Source: an uncultured Flavobacteriales bacterium
GTDB taxonomy: Bacteria; Bacteroidota; Bacteroidia; Flavobacteriales; Crocinitomicaceae
DNA: 64,000 nucleotides
Assembly (NCBI GenBank): GCA_946479285.1
Contig: CAMLFH010000012.1
Location: forward strand, 39,598 to 103,597
Direction: 5' to 3'
Position numbers and translations under genes: made by a program. Shown in pieces: positions 16,408 to 24,632 of this stretch. The notes beneath the pieces were generated by a model that saw nothing but the letters and a program-made list of their open reading frames with translations, was not told the origin of the DNA and ran no database searches. Numbering within the stretch: position 1 is the stretch's first letter; the number at the start of each line of letters is the position of its first letter.

Positions 16408-17963
16408 AACAGGAAAATAACATAGAGAAGTTATTCCAGGAAGCTTTCGAAAATTTCGAAGTCAATCCGCCTGTTTCTGTGAAAATAGAAATAGACAAGC
16501 AGCTTGGAACGAAAAGAAATAAACCAGGATGGATTTTGTGGTGGTCTACAATCGTCATTCTTCTTTTAACAGGAGTTGTATTTGCGGTTGTTAAAGGCGG
16601 GTTTTATAATTCTTCTTCTGATCCCGGATTGACAGGATCAGAGCAGCATGCAACTGCTTCAAAAGGGCATTCAAAAACAAATGAAACCAATTCCGATGAT
16701 CAGCTGACTTCAGAAGGGGATTCTGAAAATAATCAGTCTGAATTAACTAGTGGAAGTGAACCCGGAAAGACCGAAAAGCAAAAAGCGGCAGCAGCGTCAG
16801 ATGACAAGAAGACAGCGTCAGAGCAGTCAAGCTCATCGAAAACCAAACTGAAAAACAGAAGGGCCTTTTCAGCTAAGAAAAAAGCTGCAACAGCAGACAA
16901 AATCAAGAACGAAAAGACGAATGGATTAACTTCCGGTAAAAAGGAACCTTCCGGTTCGGCACAAAAAACACCTGTGAAAACAACGGTTTTGTCGGATAAG
17001 TCAAAATCGGCATCTAAAAGTTCTTTGAAAACAACTTCGAAAAGAGGAAAGAATTTTTCAGTAAAAAAGAAAGGTCCTGATTCAGGCAATGAAGGACAAA
17101 GTGCTGCAAAAGGAAGTAAAAACGAAATTCGGGAAGAACTTCCCCTAAGCGATGAAAAACAGCCGAAAGTAGTACCCGTACTAAAATCCGAAAAGGAGAA
17201 TCCCGCCGAAAAGAGAGCAGAGCCGGCTGATTCCATAGCCAATGTGGTTGCTTCAGCAGATTCAACGGATAAATCGGAAACTGAGACTTCGGCGGTCAAA
17301 CCTCCAAAAGATGATTCAAAAGCGCGCAACTGGATGGTGGAAATCTATGGTGGTCCTCGTTTTGGGGCGAAGACTTCTAAAACGGATTTTGCCTTGAAAA
17401 GTGCAAACTCTTACCAGATCGGTTTAGGTTTTTCAAGAAAATTGAATCTTGGACCGCTGAAATATCTAACTCTTGACGGTGAATACGGTGGTGGTAAAGA
17501 ATCTTATCGCCAGTCAACAACTACAAGTTCAGTCTTTCTTGCAGGTATTGATTCGATTCCTGTTTTGGATACATCGATGACAGATACGTTGGGTTATACT
17601 TATGTCAATAATTACGATACACTGAACCAAACTACCGAATTGACTAATAATGCTCAGATAACCCGATTTGCATTTGGTTTGAGAACTCAGTTTAATTTCG
17701 ATTTGGGAAGCGGATTTGGTGTAGCGGTAAGTCCGGGCTATTACTATTCAAGAAGCAAGTACCAGTTTTCCGATAGCTCAAGTACCAGTTCCAGTTCACA
17801 GATCTTATTGAATTTGAGTCTCTATTATGACTGGAACCGTTTCCGTTTCCGTGTTGGATTGGATTCACGCTATGAGCTCATGGGGAAAAATCAACATGCA
17901 TACTTCGACCGCAGAAAATCCGTTTTATTCACCCCGCAATTTGGAATTGGATTTAAGTTTTAG
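16404..17963 (+). CDS. Trans-envelope anti-sigma / outer-membrane barrel fusion (Dma-like)
   Basis: A 519-residue protein with unusual architecture. Residues 1-42 are cytoplasmic and contain LFQEAFENFEVNPPVSV, a motif I associate with anti-sigma-like N-termini in Bacteroidota. Residues about 43-64 are one hydrophobic helix (WILWWSTIVILLL). Residues about 66-306 are low-complexity Lys/Ser/Glu/Ala with no predicted fold. Residues about 309-519 form an outer-membrane barrel (MVEIYGGPRFGA, YQIGLGFSRKL, TLDGEYGGG, VAVSPGYYYS) ending in aromatic GIGFKF. There is no cleavable signal peptide. The natural reading is one chain from cytoplasm through the inner membrane and periplasm into the outer membrane, holding the coupled ECF sigma. 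This matches the dual membrane-spanning anti-sigma (Dma) idea reported in Bacteroides. Specificity is unknown. Confidence 0.82.
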   Translation: MKQENNIEKLFQEAFENFEVNPPVSVKIEIDKQLGTKRNKPGWILWWSTIVILLLTGVVFAVVKGGFYNSSSDPGLTGSEQHATASKGHSKTNETNSDDQLTSEGDSENNQSELTSGSEPGKTEKQKAAAASDDKKTASEQSSSSKTKLKNRRAFSAKKKAATADKIKNEKTNGLTSGKKEPSGSAQKTPVKTTVLSDKSKSASKSSLKTTSKRGKNFSVKKKGPDSGNEGQSAAKGSKNEIREELPLSDEKQPKVVPVLKSEKENPAEKRAEPADSIANVVASADSTDKSETETSAVKPPKDDSKARNWMVEIYGGPRFGAKTSKTDFALKSANSYQIGLGFSRKLNLGPLKYLTLDGEYGGGKESYRQSTTTSSVFLAGIDSIPVLDTSMTDTLGYTYVNNYDTLNQTTELTNNAQITRFAFGLRTQFNFDLGSGFGVAVSPGYYYSRSKYQFSDSSSTSSSSQILLNLSLYYDWNRFRFRVGLDSRYELMGKNQHAYFDRRKSVLFTPQFGIGFKF

Positions 17964-17973
17964 AACAACTTTC

Positions 17974-18879
17974 CTAATTAATAGTATTCCGGGGATGAAA
18001 TGTCAAAATCGCATCGCGTAAAAAGCGCTGGTCCAAATGCGTGTAAATTTCGGTGGTAGTAATGTTTTCGTGACCAAGCATATCCTGAACGGCTCGTAAA
18101 TTTGCTCCGCCTTCTATCAAATGAGTGGCAAAAGAATGTCTAAAAGTATGCGGACTGATTTTTTTCTTGATCCCGGCCGCTTCTGCTAATCGCGTAACGA
18201 TGGTATAGATCATGATCCGGGTAAGTTGCGCGCCTCGCCGATTCAGGAATATGATGGCTTCACTGCCTTTTTTTACGGGCACGTTTTCACGGTCGCTTTC
18301 AACGTAAATTCCCACCTCTTCAATCACGCTCGGACTCACGGGAACCAATCGTTCCTTGTTTCCTTTTCCGATCACACGAATAAAACCTTCGTCAAAAAAA
18401 CAATCTTCAAACCTTAAGGAAACCAATTCGCTAACCCGTAATCCACAGCTGTAAAGTGTTTCAAGAATCGCCTTGTTTCGCTGACCTTCATTCGAACTCA
18501 GATCAATAGCTGCGATCATCGCGTCAATTTCTTCAATCGTTAAGACTTCGGGTAATTTCCTTCCGATTTTAGGCAGTTCCAAACTTTCGGAAGGATCGTC
18601 TTTCCGGATATCTTCCATGAGTAGAAAATCGAAAAACTGCTTCCAGCCACTAATAATTCTTGCCTGTGAGCGAGCGCTTAAGCCCATGTCGTACAATTCG
18701 GCAATGAATTGTTTTAAATGTCCGGCTTGAATGTGCTCGGGAGAAAGTGTGTAAGATTCGCAAAAGTCACGTAACTTAGCAATGTCCTGTTGATAGGCAA
18801 AAATGGAATTTTCTGCCAGGCTTCGTTCTATTTTCAGGTAATGAACAAATTGTTTAATAATACGTTCCCAATCTTTCAC
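17974..18879 (-). CDS. xerD: Site-specific tyrosine recombinase XerD
   Basis: A 301-residue tyrosine recombinase. The SAM-like N-terminal DNA-binding domain (about 1-90, HYLKIERSLAENSIFAYQQDI) is followed by the catalytic domain with the R-K-H-R-H-Y set: Arg in CGLRVSEL, Lys in GKGNKERLVP, HTFRHSFATHL, and LGHENITTTEIYTH with the nucleophilic Tyr. XerC/XerD resolve chromosome dimers at dif; the length and motifs fit XerD rather than an integrase. The start is a GTG at 18879. It is convergent with the anti-sigma/barrel gene (10-bp gap, no hairpin) and divergent from aroQ, with only 2 bp between the start codons. Confidence 0.94.
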   Translation of the reverse strand: MKDWERIIKQFVHYLKIERSLAENSIFAYQQDIAKLRDFCESYTLSPEHIQAGHLKQFIAELYDMGLSARSQARIISGWKQFFDFLLMEDIRKDDPSESLELPKIGRKLPEVLTIEEIDAMIAAIDLSSNEGQRNKAILETLYSCGLRVSELVSLRFEDCFFDEGFIRVIGKGNKERLVPVSPSVIEEVGIYVESDRENVPVKKGSEAIIFLNRRGAQLTRIMIYTIVTRLAEAAGIKKKISPHTFRHSFATHLIEGGANLRAVQDMLGHENITTTEIYTHLDQRFLRDAILTFHPRNTIN

Positions 18880-18881
18880 TT

Positions 18882-19313
18882 ATGCGCATTCTGATTCTCA
18901 ATGGCCCGAATTTAAATCTTTTAGGAACACGAGAGCCTGAAATTTATGGAAATCGTACCTTTTTGCATGTTTTGGAAGAGTTGAAGAAAAACTTTCCCGG
19001 CGAAATTGACTACATCCAAAGCAATGTGGAGGGAGAATTGATCAATGCACTGCATGAGTCCAAACACAGCGGAATTATTCTCAATGCCGGCGGTTATACG
19101 CATACCAGTGTTTCAATCCGCGATGCTATTGCGGGAATCGAGATTCCGGTAGTAGAGGTCCACATCAGTAACCTTGCACAGCGCGAAGAATTCCGTCACA
19201 ATTCATTGATTACGGCTGTCTGCGAAGGCTCAATCATGGGTTTCGGAATGGACGGCTACCGGTTGGCTTTGGAATGGTTTAACGGGAATCAACGCGGGAA
19301 AATCGGGTATTGA
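18882..19313 (+). CDS. aroQ: Type II 3-dehydroquinate dehydratase
   Basis: A 143-residue enzyme of the dodecameric type II class. Visible motifs are ILILNGPNLNLLGTREPEIYG (split here around the catalytic loop Arg and Tyr), QSNVEGELINALHES, NAGGYTHTSVSIRDAI, and VEVHISNLAQREEFRHNS with the active-site His. It converts 3-dehydroquinate to 3-dehydroshikimate in the shikimate pathway. Its ATG lies 2 bp from the divergent xerD GTG, so each gene's promoter must sit inside the other. A TAnnTTTG-like AATCTTTC lies at 18870-18877. A mobile-element-like repeat begins 7 bp after the stop. Confidence 0.93.
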   Translation: MRILILNGPNLNLLGTREPEIYGNRTFLHVLEELKKNFPGEIDYIQSNVEGELINALHESKHSGIILNAGGYTHTSVSIRDAIAGIEIPVVEVHISNLAQREEFRHNSLITAVCEGSIMGFGMDGYRLALEWFNGNQRGKIGY

Positions 19314-19320
19314 TTTATTA

Positions 19321-19888
19321 ACCACAAAGCACACGAGGCGCACGAAGTTTTTTATTTTTTGATGTAGTAGGATAAAGAGATGTTTTTTCTTAACTTATAT
19401 AAGAAAAGCACTATTCAACGGAATCAAAAAATTATGAAAAACAAGAGGAATGGATGAAAATCATTTACCAATCAGCATTAAAAGTTCATTCGACTTTAGG
19501 ACCAGGTTTACTGGAATCAGTTTATGAAACTTGTTTGTGGCATGAACTGACAAAAAGAGGGTTGTTGGTGGAAAGACAAAAAATTTTGCCAATCAATTAT
19601 GATGGAATTATTATTGAGTCAGGATTGCGATTGGATTTGTTCGTGGAACAAGAAATAATCTTTGAATTGAAATCGGTAGATTTTTTGGCGCCTGTTCATC
19701 AAGCTCAAATTTTAACCTACATGAAATTGGGTAAAAAGGAATTGGGTTATCTCATTAACTTCAATGAAAAACTATTAAGAAATGGTTAAAGCGTTTCACA
19801 TTAAGAGGAAATATCGATCAGTAAAGTTTATTTACTTTGTGTTCTTCCTACTCAATGGCACCAAAAAAAGCCTTGTGTGCTTAGTGAT
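19321..19888. mobile_element. GxxExxY element: gene flanked by 9-mer-based terminal inverted repeats (unit A)
   Basis: A 568-bp segment whose left end holds three consecutive 9-mers of the type NNCACRARG (first ACCACAAAG, 19321-19329). The right end (19871-19888) holds two inverted copies of the same 9-mer type. Between them lies a single gene, a GxxExxY nuclease-like protein. The adjacent 176-bp segment 19893-20068 has matching ends, which supports a discrete unit. No transposase is encoded and no target-site duplication is obvious. Mobility is inferred. Confidence 0.65.
19454..19789 (+). CDS. GxxExxY-family protein, PD-(D/E)XK nuclease-like, probably frayed at both ends
   Basis: A 111-residue protein of the GxxExxY family (PF13366). 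It has LGPGLLESVYE (the name-giving G-x2-E-x2-Y), an acidic RLDLFVEQEIIFELKS giving the D...ExK set of PD-(D/E)XK nucleases, and QAQILTYMKL like the QxxxY motif of RecB/Cas4 nucleases. Substrate and function of the family are unknown. The ATG at 19454 gives a short N-terminus; in-frame codons upstream (KNYEKQEEW) align with the usual family start, so the original start may be lost. After NFNEKLLRNG a TAA stops the frame, while the sibling unit has a sense codon there. The gene may therefore be slightly truncated. Confidence 0.75.
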   Translation: MKIIYQSALKVHSTLGPGLLESVYETCLWHELTKRGLLVERQKILPINYDGIIIESGLRLDLFVEQEIIFELKSVDFLAPVHQAQILTYMKLGKKELGYLINFNEKLLRNG

Positions 19889-19892
19889 TGTA

Positions 19893-20068
19893 ACCACAAA
19901 GCACACGAGGCGCACAAAGTTTTTGATTTAACGATTAAAGAATTATTACGAAATGCTGCAAGCATTTCACTTAAGAAGAATTATTCTATCAGTAAGTATA
20001 TTCTTTGTGCTCTTCCTCCCAAAGGGATTAATTAAAAAAATCCTTGTGTACTTCGTGCGCTTCGTGGT
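19893..20068. mobile_element. Internally deleted, MITE-like copy of the GxxExxY element (unit B)
   Basis: A 176-bp segment starting ACCACAAAG and ending CTTCGTGGT, with three 9-mers at each end in inverted orientation. The left 27 bp differ from unit A by one base. After about 33 bp the sequence jumps to the region matching the 3' end of the unit A gene (it still encodes KELLRN) and then follows unit A's 3' untranslated part with many substitutions. That is the structure of a deletion derivative. It starts 5 bp after unit A ends. Confidence 0.7.
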
Positions 20069-20109
20069 CAATGAACTGAGGCGTCGTGTACCTAAAAGTT
20101 TTATTCAGT

Positions 20110-20886
20110 TCATTTATTCTCCGATTCCAAAGTAATCAATCTCGCCAATCCCAGTGAAATTACCCGGTTGATACTGTCATTGTTGGTGTGAAGAATTCTG
20201 AAATTGTGCCAGGTAATGGAATGATCGTAAACTTTCCCGATTCCATCAATATACCCTTGGATTGCTTTTCCGTCTCTTGGTTCTGAACGCTCATTGATGA
20301 ATAATGAAACCCCAATTCCTTTTCCATTCACATCATCCACGAAACCCAGTCCTATAAGGGAATCTTTGTTGTTTTTTTGTGTGATTTCAGATCGGGATAT
20401 CGTATCAATCTGACCTCTTCCGTCACCGGGTAAATAAAAATACGTGAGTCTTTCTTTCCTGCCTTCCTTGCTGCTTTCCTGTTTGTTTTTATGGGTGGGG
20501 TCAGTTTGCTCATCGCATTTTCTAGGTGAAACCAGTAGCAGTGTAATTCCAATCATTGCCGGTAAAGCCTGCACAAAGAAGATCTTTTTGTCAGCAGTTA
20601 ATGCACCGTAAATTCCGGCTACTGAAACGCAGATCAGGAAAAACAAACTGACATTGAAACGCCATTCCGGATTACAGATAAAAAATGTCCAGATCAATCC
20701 TGCTGCCAGGAATCCGTTGTACAATCCCTGGTTGGCGGCCAGTGCTTTCGTTTTCGGGAACAGGTCCTTTTCGAAATTCTTAAACGTTTTCGGACCTTTG
20801 GTCGTCCAGGCAAACATTTCAAGCCACATCACATAAACGTGGAACAATGCCACAATTCCGATTACAATTTTAATAGCGATTTCCAT
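20110..20886 (-). CDS. DUF1304 membrane protein with an unusual C-terminal extension
   Basis: A 258-residue protein. Residues 1-about 130 match the DUF1304 family, with four helices: IAIKIVIGIVALFHVYVMWLE, the conserved TKALAANQGLYNGFLAAGLIW block, and two further helices. DUF1304 proteins are normally about 120 residues and of unknown function. Residues about 133-258 are a soluble extension, starting Lys/Glu-rich (THKNKQESSKEGRKERL), then a mixed fold with GDGRGQIDTISRSEI and GLGFVDDVNGKGIG. This part could be a fused domain or a neighbouring coding segment joined by mutation. I do not recognise it. The stop lies 42 bp from the GxxExxY-derived repeat. Confidence 0.7.
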   Translation of the reverse strand: MEIAIKIVIGIVALFHVYVMWLEMFAWTTKGPKTFKNFEKDLFPKTKALAANQGLYNGFLAAGLIWTFFICNPEWRFNVSLFFLICVSVAGIYGALTADKKIFFVQALPAMIGITLLLVSPRKCDEQTDPTHKNKQESSKEGRKERLTYFYLPGDGRGQIDTISRSEITQKNNKDSLIGLGFVDDVNGKGIGVSLFINERSEPRDGKAIQGYIDGIGKVYDHSITWHNFRILHTNNDSINRVISLGLARLITLESENK

Positions 20887-20914
20887 AGTTTAAATTTTTA
20901 AATTCCCCCTTTAT

Positions 20915-20978
20915 GCTTGCGCTGATCGCATGTCGCCAATAGCTTTAGCGATGGCACAAGCTACAGCGTAGGAGCAGG
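20915..20978. repeat. Dispersed repeat, copy 1 (32-bp core identical to 48013-48044)
   Basis: Located between two minus-strand genes. Positions 20931-20962 (beginning TGTCGCCAATAGC) are identical to 48013-48044, and similarity continues on both sides (GATCGCATG versus GATCGCGTG; AGGAGCA after the core). It contains near-inverted words (AGCTTTAGCGA), giving hairpin potential. It codes for nothing recognisable. Confidence 0.8.
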
Positions 20979-21017
20979 AGGGGGATAAAGGGGGAGGAAG
21001 TTGATTTGTTACTAAAA

Positions 21018-21812
21018 CTAAGATTTTTTTACTCCAACAATCGAATACATCATCGGGATGAAGTTTCCAAGATGTTTGATCCGAAATTTCCCAGGTGCAA
21101 ATTCTTCCGTATGCGCAAAACAATTGTAATTCGAGAAATCGTATTCCTGCAAATCCTTCAATTGAATTCCCTGCTTCAATAAACTGGTGATAACTTCACT
21201 CATTCCATGGTTCCAGCTCACGGAGGTTGTTTTGATTTCGGCTTCCCTGTCCGCATAAGTTCCGCTGGCTGTTTCCACAATGGGCTCTGACTTGAAATAA
21301 CGATAGCCTACTTTTTGGAAATCATCATCAAACATCCAAACTACCGGGTGGAATTCTACAAACACAAATTTCCCGTTCGGTTTCAGAAAATGGTTAACTA
21401 CGGAAGCCCAACGGTCCAAATCCGGAAGCCAGCCAATAGTTCCGTAGGAAGTGAAAACAAGGTCGAATTCACCTTCCAGTTGGTGAGGAAGATCGTATAA
21501 ATCACAGCAAACAAAGCTTGCGTCAACGTTTAATTTTTCGGCTGTTTCTCGTGCTTTATCAATGGCTTTATCCGAAATATCAGCTCCAACAGTACTTGCG
21601 CCCATACGCCCCAGTGAAATAGTGTCCTGTCCGAAATGACATTGCAAATGCAGAATGCGTTTTCCCTTCACGTCTCCCAATAAGGCCAATTCAGTTTCCT
21701 TTAACGAGCTTTTTCCTGCTAAAAATCCCTGCTGATCATAAAAATCGGATTCCACATGTGGATCAACACGCTGATTCCATTGTTCTTTATTGATCTCTTT
21801 ATAATTCTCCAT
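21018..21812 (-). CDS. Class I SAM-dependent methyltransferase
   Basis: A 264-residue methyltransferase starting at the ATG at 21812 (MENYKEINKEQWNQRV). The nine codons upstream in frame are probably not used. SAM-binding motif I is ILHLQCHFGQDTISLGRMGASTVGADIS (about 57-84, described in pieces), followed by DKAIDKARETAEKLN and the acidic motif FDLVFTSYGTIGWLPDL. The C-terminal half has a WNHGMSEVITSLL stretch seen in ubiquinone/menaquinone-type and small-molecule methyltransferases. The substrate cannot be told. The gene stands alone between a dispersed repeat and a divergent protease gene. Confidence 0.85.
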   Translation of the reverse strand: MENYKEINKEQWNQRVDPHVESDFYDQQGFLAGKSSLKETELALLGDVKGKRILHLQCHFGQDTISLGRMGASTVGADISDKAIDKARETAEKLNVDASFVCCDLYDLPHQLEGEFDLVFTSYGTIGWLPDLDRWASVVNHFLKPNGKFVFVEFHPVVWMFDDDFQKVGYRYFKSEPIVETASGTYADREAEIKTTSVSWNHGMSEVITSLLKQGIQLKDLQEYDFSNYNCFAHTEEFAPGKFRIKHLGNFIPMMYSIVGVKKS

Positions 21813-22123
21813 GACACGGTTAATCAAAATTGAATGCAATTAAAGGTCGGGAATTTAGTTTGAACAATGCTCCGATTTCTGAATTTCTTTTCCGGAATCG
21901 ATTTTCAGACCAAAAAAGAGTTATTCAAAGACTGAAATTTTGGTTTTGAAGCAGTTTATTAAGTGATAATTCATAACTATTTGTGTATCAATCATCTAAT
22001 CGCTTCATTTTTATGCTGTTAATTTATTTTTTATTTGTTAAAAATTAAAATTTTAACATCGTGAATTGTTTTAATTCAAACATTAGTTGTAATATCCCTC
22101 CAGCTAACATTAAAACGCTGTTT
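21813..22123. other. Divergent AT-rich spacer, methyltransferase versus T9SS protease
   Basis: A strongly AT-rich 311-bp region that must hold both promoters. The reverse strand has a CAATTTTG word close to the methyltransferase start. I see no ORF, hairpin or tandem repeat of note. Confidence 0.4.
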
Positions 22124-24493
22124 ATGAAGAAAATTAGATTTTTAGTAACGACCGTATTGGTCGTAGGGACTTCTTGTAGTGCTTATTCTCAGGAGTTTAA
22201 AAAAGTTTCCCTTCCCAAGGGAATTTATTCGGAAACAAAATCCTTCGACAGGATCAATCAAAAACGAGTCAATGATGCGCTTAAAGGAATAAAGGAAATT
22301 TACGCCTTTGATTTTACCACTTCACGTCCGAAATCGCTCTCTCAGCAGATTGAATCCACTGCAAATCTGGCACTGGAAAAATCGGGATTCGTGACCTACT
22401 CAAACAACACATCTATTTCAAACCTGCTTGCAATCCGACCGGAAGTTCTTTCTGTTCAATTGCCCTATGAAGATCGGGTTTTGACCCTGGATTTGGTCCA
22501 GGTAAACATTTTCACAGATGAGTTCAAGCTGGAAACCAGCACTCCGGGCTTGGAGCAGGGAGTTGACCTGGGATTGTATTACCAGGGAACCATTCGCGGT
22601 GAAGATGCGGTGGTCGGAATCAGTTTCTTCAAGGATGAATTTTTTGTGTTGATCAACCGAAATGCTGCGGAAGATGCAACCATCGAAGCCGGTTTGGTAA
22701 GAGTTCCCGAGAATACCGATGGAATTCACGTGGTTTATTCAGACGATGATTTGAAAGATAAACCCGTTTATTCTTGTGGTTCGGAAGGATTGGAGCAATA
22801 CCAGGAAGCGGTGGAGCGGCTTTCTTCTCAAAAAGAAGATCTAAAGGACATGGAAAAGGCTGTCTACAAATGCGTGACTTATTTTTGGGAAACACGCTAC
22901 AATTTGTACACTTCGAAAGGAAGCACGCAAGCGGTTACCAATTACATGACCAACATCTTCAACAATTTCAAATTGCTTTATGAAAATGAACAGATCGGGT
23001 CGAAATTGAATCAGTTGTACATCTGGACAACGGCTGATACTTACAACGATGATCTGAATACTTTCTCAGCAAACCGTTCGAATTTCGGCGCAAACATCGC
23101 TACTTTGTTTTCGACAACAGGCGGCGGCGGTGTTGCCTGGCTGGATCAACTGTGTGGAAGTAATGAGTATTACAAACACGGATTCTGCGGAGCAGTTGGT
23201 GGAACTGTCAACGCTATTCCAACTTACAGCTGGGCAGTAAATGTTACGGCGCACGAGATTGGTCATAACCTCGGATCACCGCATACACATGCCTGCAGCT
23301 GGTCCGGTGGAGCAATCGACGGCTGTGGACCACAGGCAGGATATTCCGAAGGTTGTAACGGGCCGATTCCTTCTAACGGAGGAACGATCATGAGTTACTG
23401 CCATTTGGTGAGTGTCGGAATGAACTTTACGCTTGGTTTTGGGCCTCAACCCGGAAACCTGATTAGAAGCAGGGTGAATAGTTGTATTACTTTGACTTGT
23501 GACACCGGTGGTGGCGGACAAACTTGTACAAACGCTTACGAGCCTAATGAAACACAAGCTGCAGCAGCTTCGGTAACAAGCGGAACAGCAGTTTCAGCGG
23601 CGATTGCAAGCGCGGGCGATGTGGATTTCTTTAAAATCACGACTTCAACGACCACCAATAATGTCTTCAACCTGGCAGGACCTTCCGGGGTGGATTTTGA
23701 CCTGGTGATCTATAACAGTGCAGGAACACAAATTGGTGCCGGAACAAGTGGTACCGCAACCGAATCCATAACATTGAACGGACAGGCAGCAGGAACTTAT
23801 TATGCAAAGGTTTTCGGATACAGCAATGCATTTAGTGCAACTTGTTATACGTTCACTGCAACCGCTTCATCCGTAACAAACTGTTCTACTGCTTACGAAC
23901 CGAATAATTCATTGGCGGCTGCGGCAGCAATTCCTTTGTCTACAACCATTTCGGCGGCTATTTCATCCGGTACCGACCAGGATTATTACACGGTAACAAC
24001 CACTGCTGCAGGAACGCATCTTTTTGCTTTGGCAGGTCCGGGCGGAGTGGATTATGATTTATATGTCTACAATAGTGCGGGAACCCAAATCGGTTCAGGA
24101 ACAGGATCAACAGCAACAGAGAATGTGTCGATCGCAAACCTGGCTGTAGGTACTTATTCGATCCGTGTTTTTGGATATAACGGAGCAAATAGTGCAACAT
24201 GTTATACGCTGAATACAGCTAGAACTTCGGCTTCTTTCTTTGATGCAGGAACAAATACACCTACGTATTCCTTGTATCCAAACCCGGTAAAAGACAAGCT
24301 GGCTATCAGTTCTTCCGATCTGGATGAGGTGATGACAGTAGAAGTAATGGATATGAGCGGGAAAGTACTTTCTACTGCTGAATTGAGAAGCAATGCAACG
24401 ATTGATGTTTCGAACATTAGTTCGGGAGTTTATTTCGTGAAAATTACTTCATCCGGTAGTGAAACAACACCGATTAAATTCGTGAAAGAGTAA
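22124..24493 (+). CDS. Secreted reprolysin-type (M12) zinc metalloprotease with PPC domains and T9SS signal
   Basis: A 789-residue exported protease starting at the ATG at 22124 (MKKIRFLVTT); an in-frame GTG 63 bp upstream is not needed. Signal peptide about 1-23, prodomain about 24-235, catalytic domain about 240-450 with zinc motif HEIGHNLGSPH (His377, Glu378, His381, His387) and Met-turn TIMSYCH. Two PPC-like domains follow (AYEPNETQAAAASV, AYEPNNSLAAAAA), each about 110 residues, then a type A T9SS sorting domain (YSLYPNPVKDKL ... GVYFVKITSSG). The zymogen should be secreted by T9SS and act on extracellular protein. It ends at a hairpin terminator and is a single transcription unit. Confidence 0.92.
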   Translation: MKKIRFLVTTVLVVGTSCSAYSQEFKKVSLPKGIYSETKSFDRINQKRVNDALKGIKEIYAFDFTTSRPKSLSQQIESTANLALEKSGFVTYSNNTSISNLLAIRPEVLSVQLPYEDRVLTLDLVQVNIFTDEFKLETSTPGLEQGVDLGLYYQGTIRGEDAVVGISFFKDEFFVLINRNAAEDATIEAGLVRVPENTDGIHVVYSDDDLKDKPVYSCGSEGLEQYQEAVERLSSQKEDLKDMEKAVYKCVTYFWETRYNLYTSKGSTQAVTNYMTNIFNNFKLLYENEQIGSKLNQLYIWTTADTYNDDLNTFSANRSNFGANIATLFSTTGGGGVAWLDQLCGSNEYYKHGFCGAVGGTVNAIPTYSWAVNVTAHEIGHNLGSPHTHACSWSGGAIDGCGPQAGYSEGCNGPIPSNGGTIMSYCHLVSVGMNFTLGFGPQPGNLIRSRVNSCITLTCDTGGGGQTCTNAYEPNETQAAAASVTSGTAVSAAIASAGDVDFFKITTSTTTNNVFNLAGPSGVDFDLVIYNSAGTQIGAGTSGTATESITLNGQAAGTYYAKVFGYSNAFSATCYTFTATASSVTNCSTAYEPNNSLAAAAAIPLSTTISAAISSGTDQDYYTVTTTAAGTHLFALAGPGGVDYDLYVYNSAGTQIGSGTGSTATENVSIANLAVGTYSIRVFGYNGANSATCYTLNTARTSASFFDAGTNTPTYSLYPNPVKDKLAISSSDLDEVMTVEVMDMSGKVLSTAELRSNATIDVSNISSGVYFVKITSSGSETTPIKFVKE

Positions 24494-24515
24494 TAAACAA
24501 GAACCAATCCTAATC

Positions 24516-24552
24516 AAGGGAGGTTTCGCACACGCGGGATCTCCCTTTTTTG
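24516..24552 (+). terminator. Rho-independent terminator after the M12 protease
   Basis: AAGGGAG (24516-24522) and CTCCCTT (24541-24547) enclose a GC-containing loop with a small internal stem, followed by a T-tract. It lies 22 bp after the stop. Confidence 0.8.
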
Positions 24553-24632
24553 TTTCTACTAATGAATGAACCAGTAGAGATGGAAAATTTTCTGCCCCTG
24601 CGGGTTTTAACTTTTAAGAACCATTTCTTTGC

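Noticed and set aside
16733..17329. 198-codon ORF antisense to the anti-sigma/barrel linker
   Set aside because: It is the mirror of the Lys/Ser/Glu-rich linker (Phe/Ser/Leu-rich translation) and arises from the biased codons of the real gene.
19321..20068. CRISPR array interpretation of the 9-mer repeats
   Set aside because: The units are 9 bp without spacers and occur only at element ends in inverted orientation.
19953..20135. 60-codon ORF across the right end of the deleted GxxExxY unit
   Set aside because: It runs through an inverted-repeat end and is not conserved in unit A; it is chance translation of repeat DNA.
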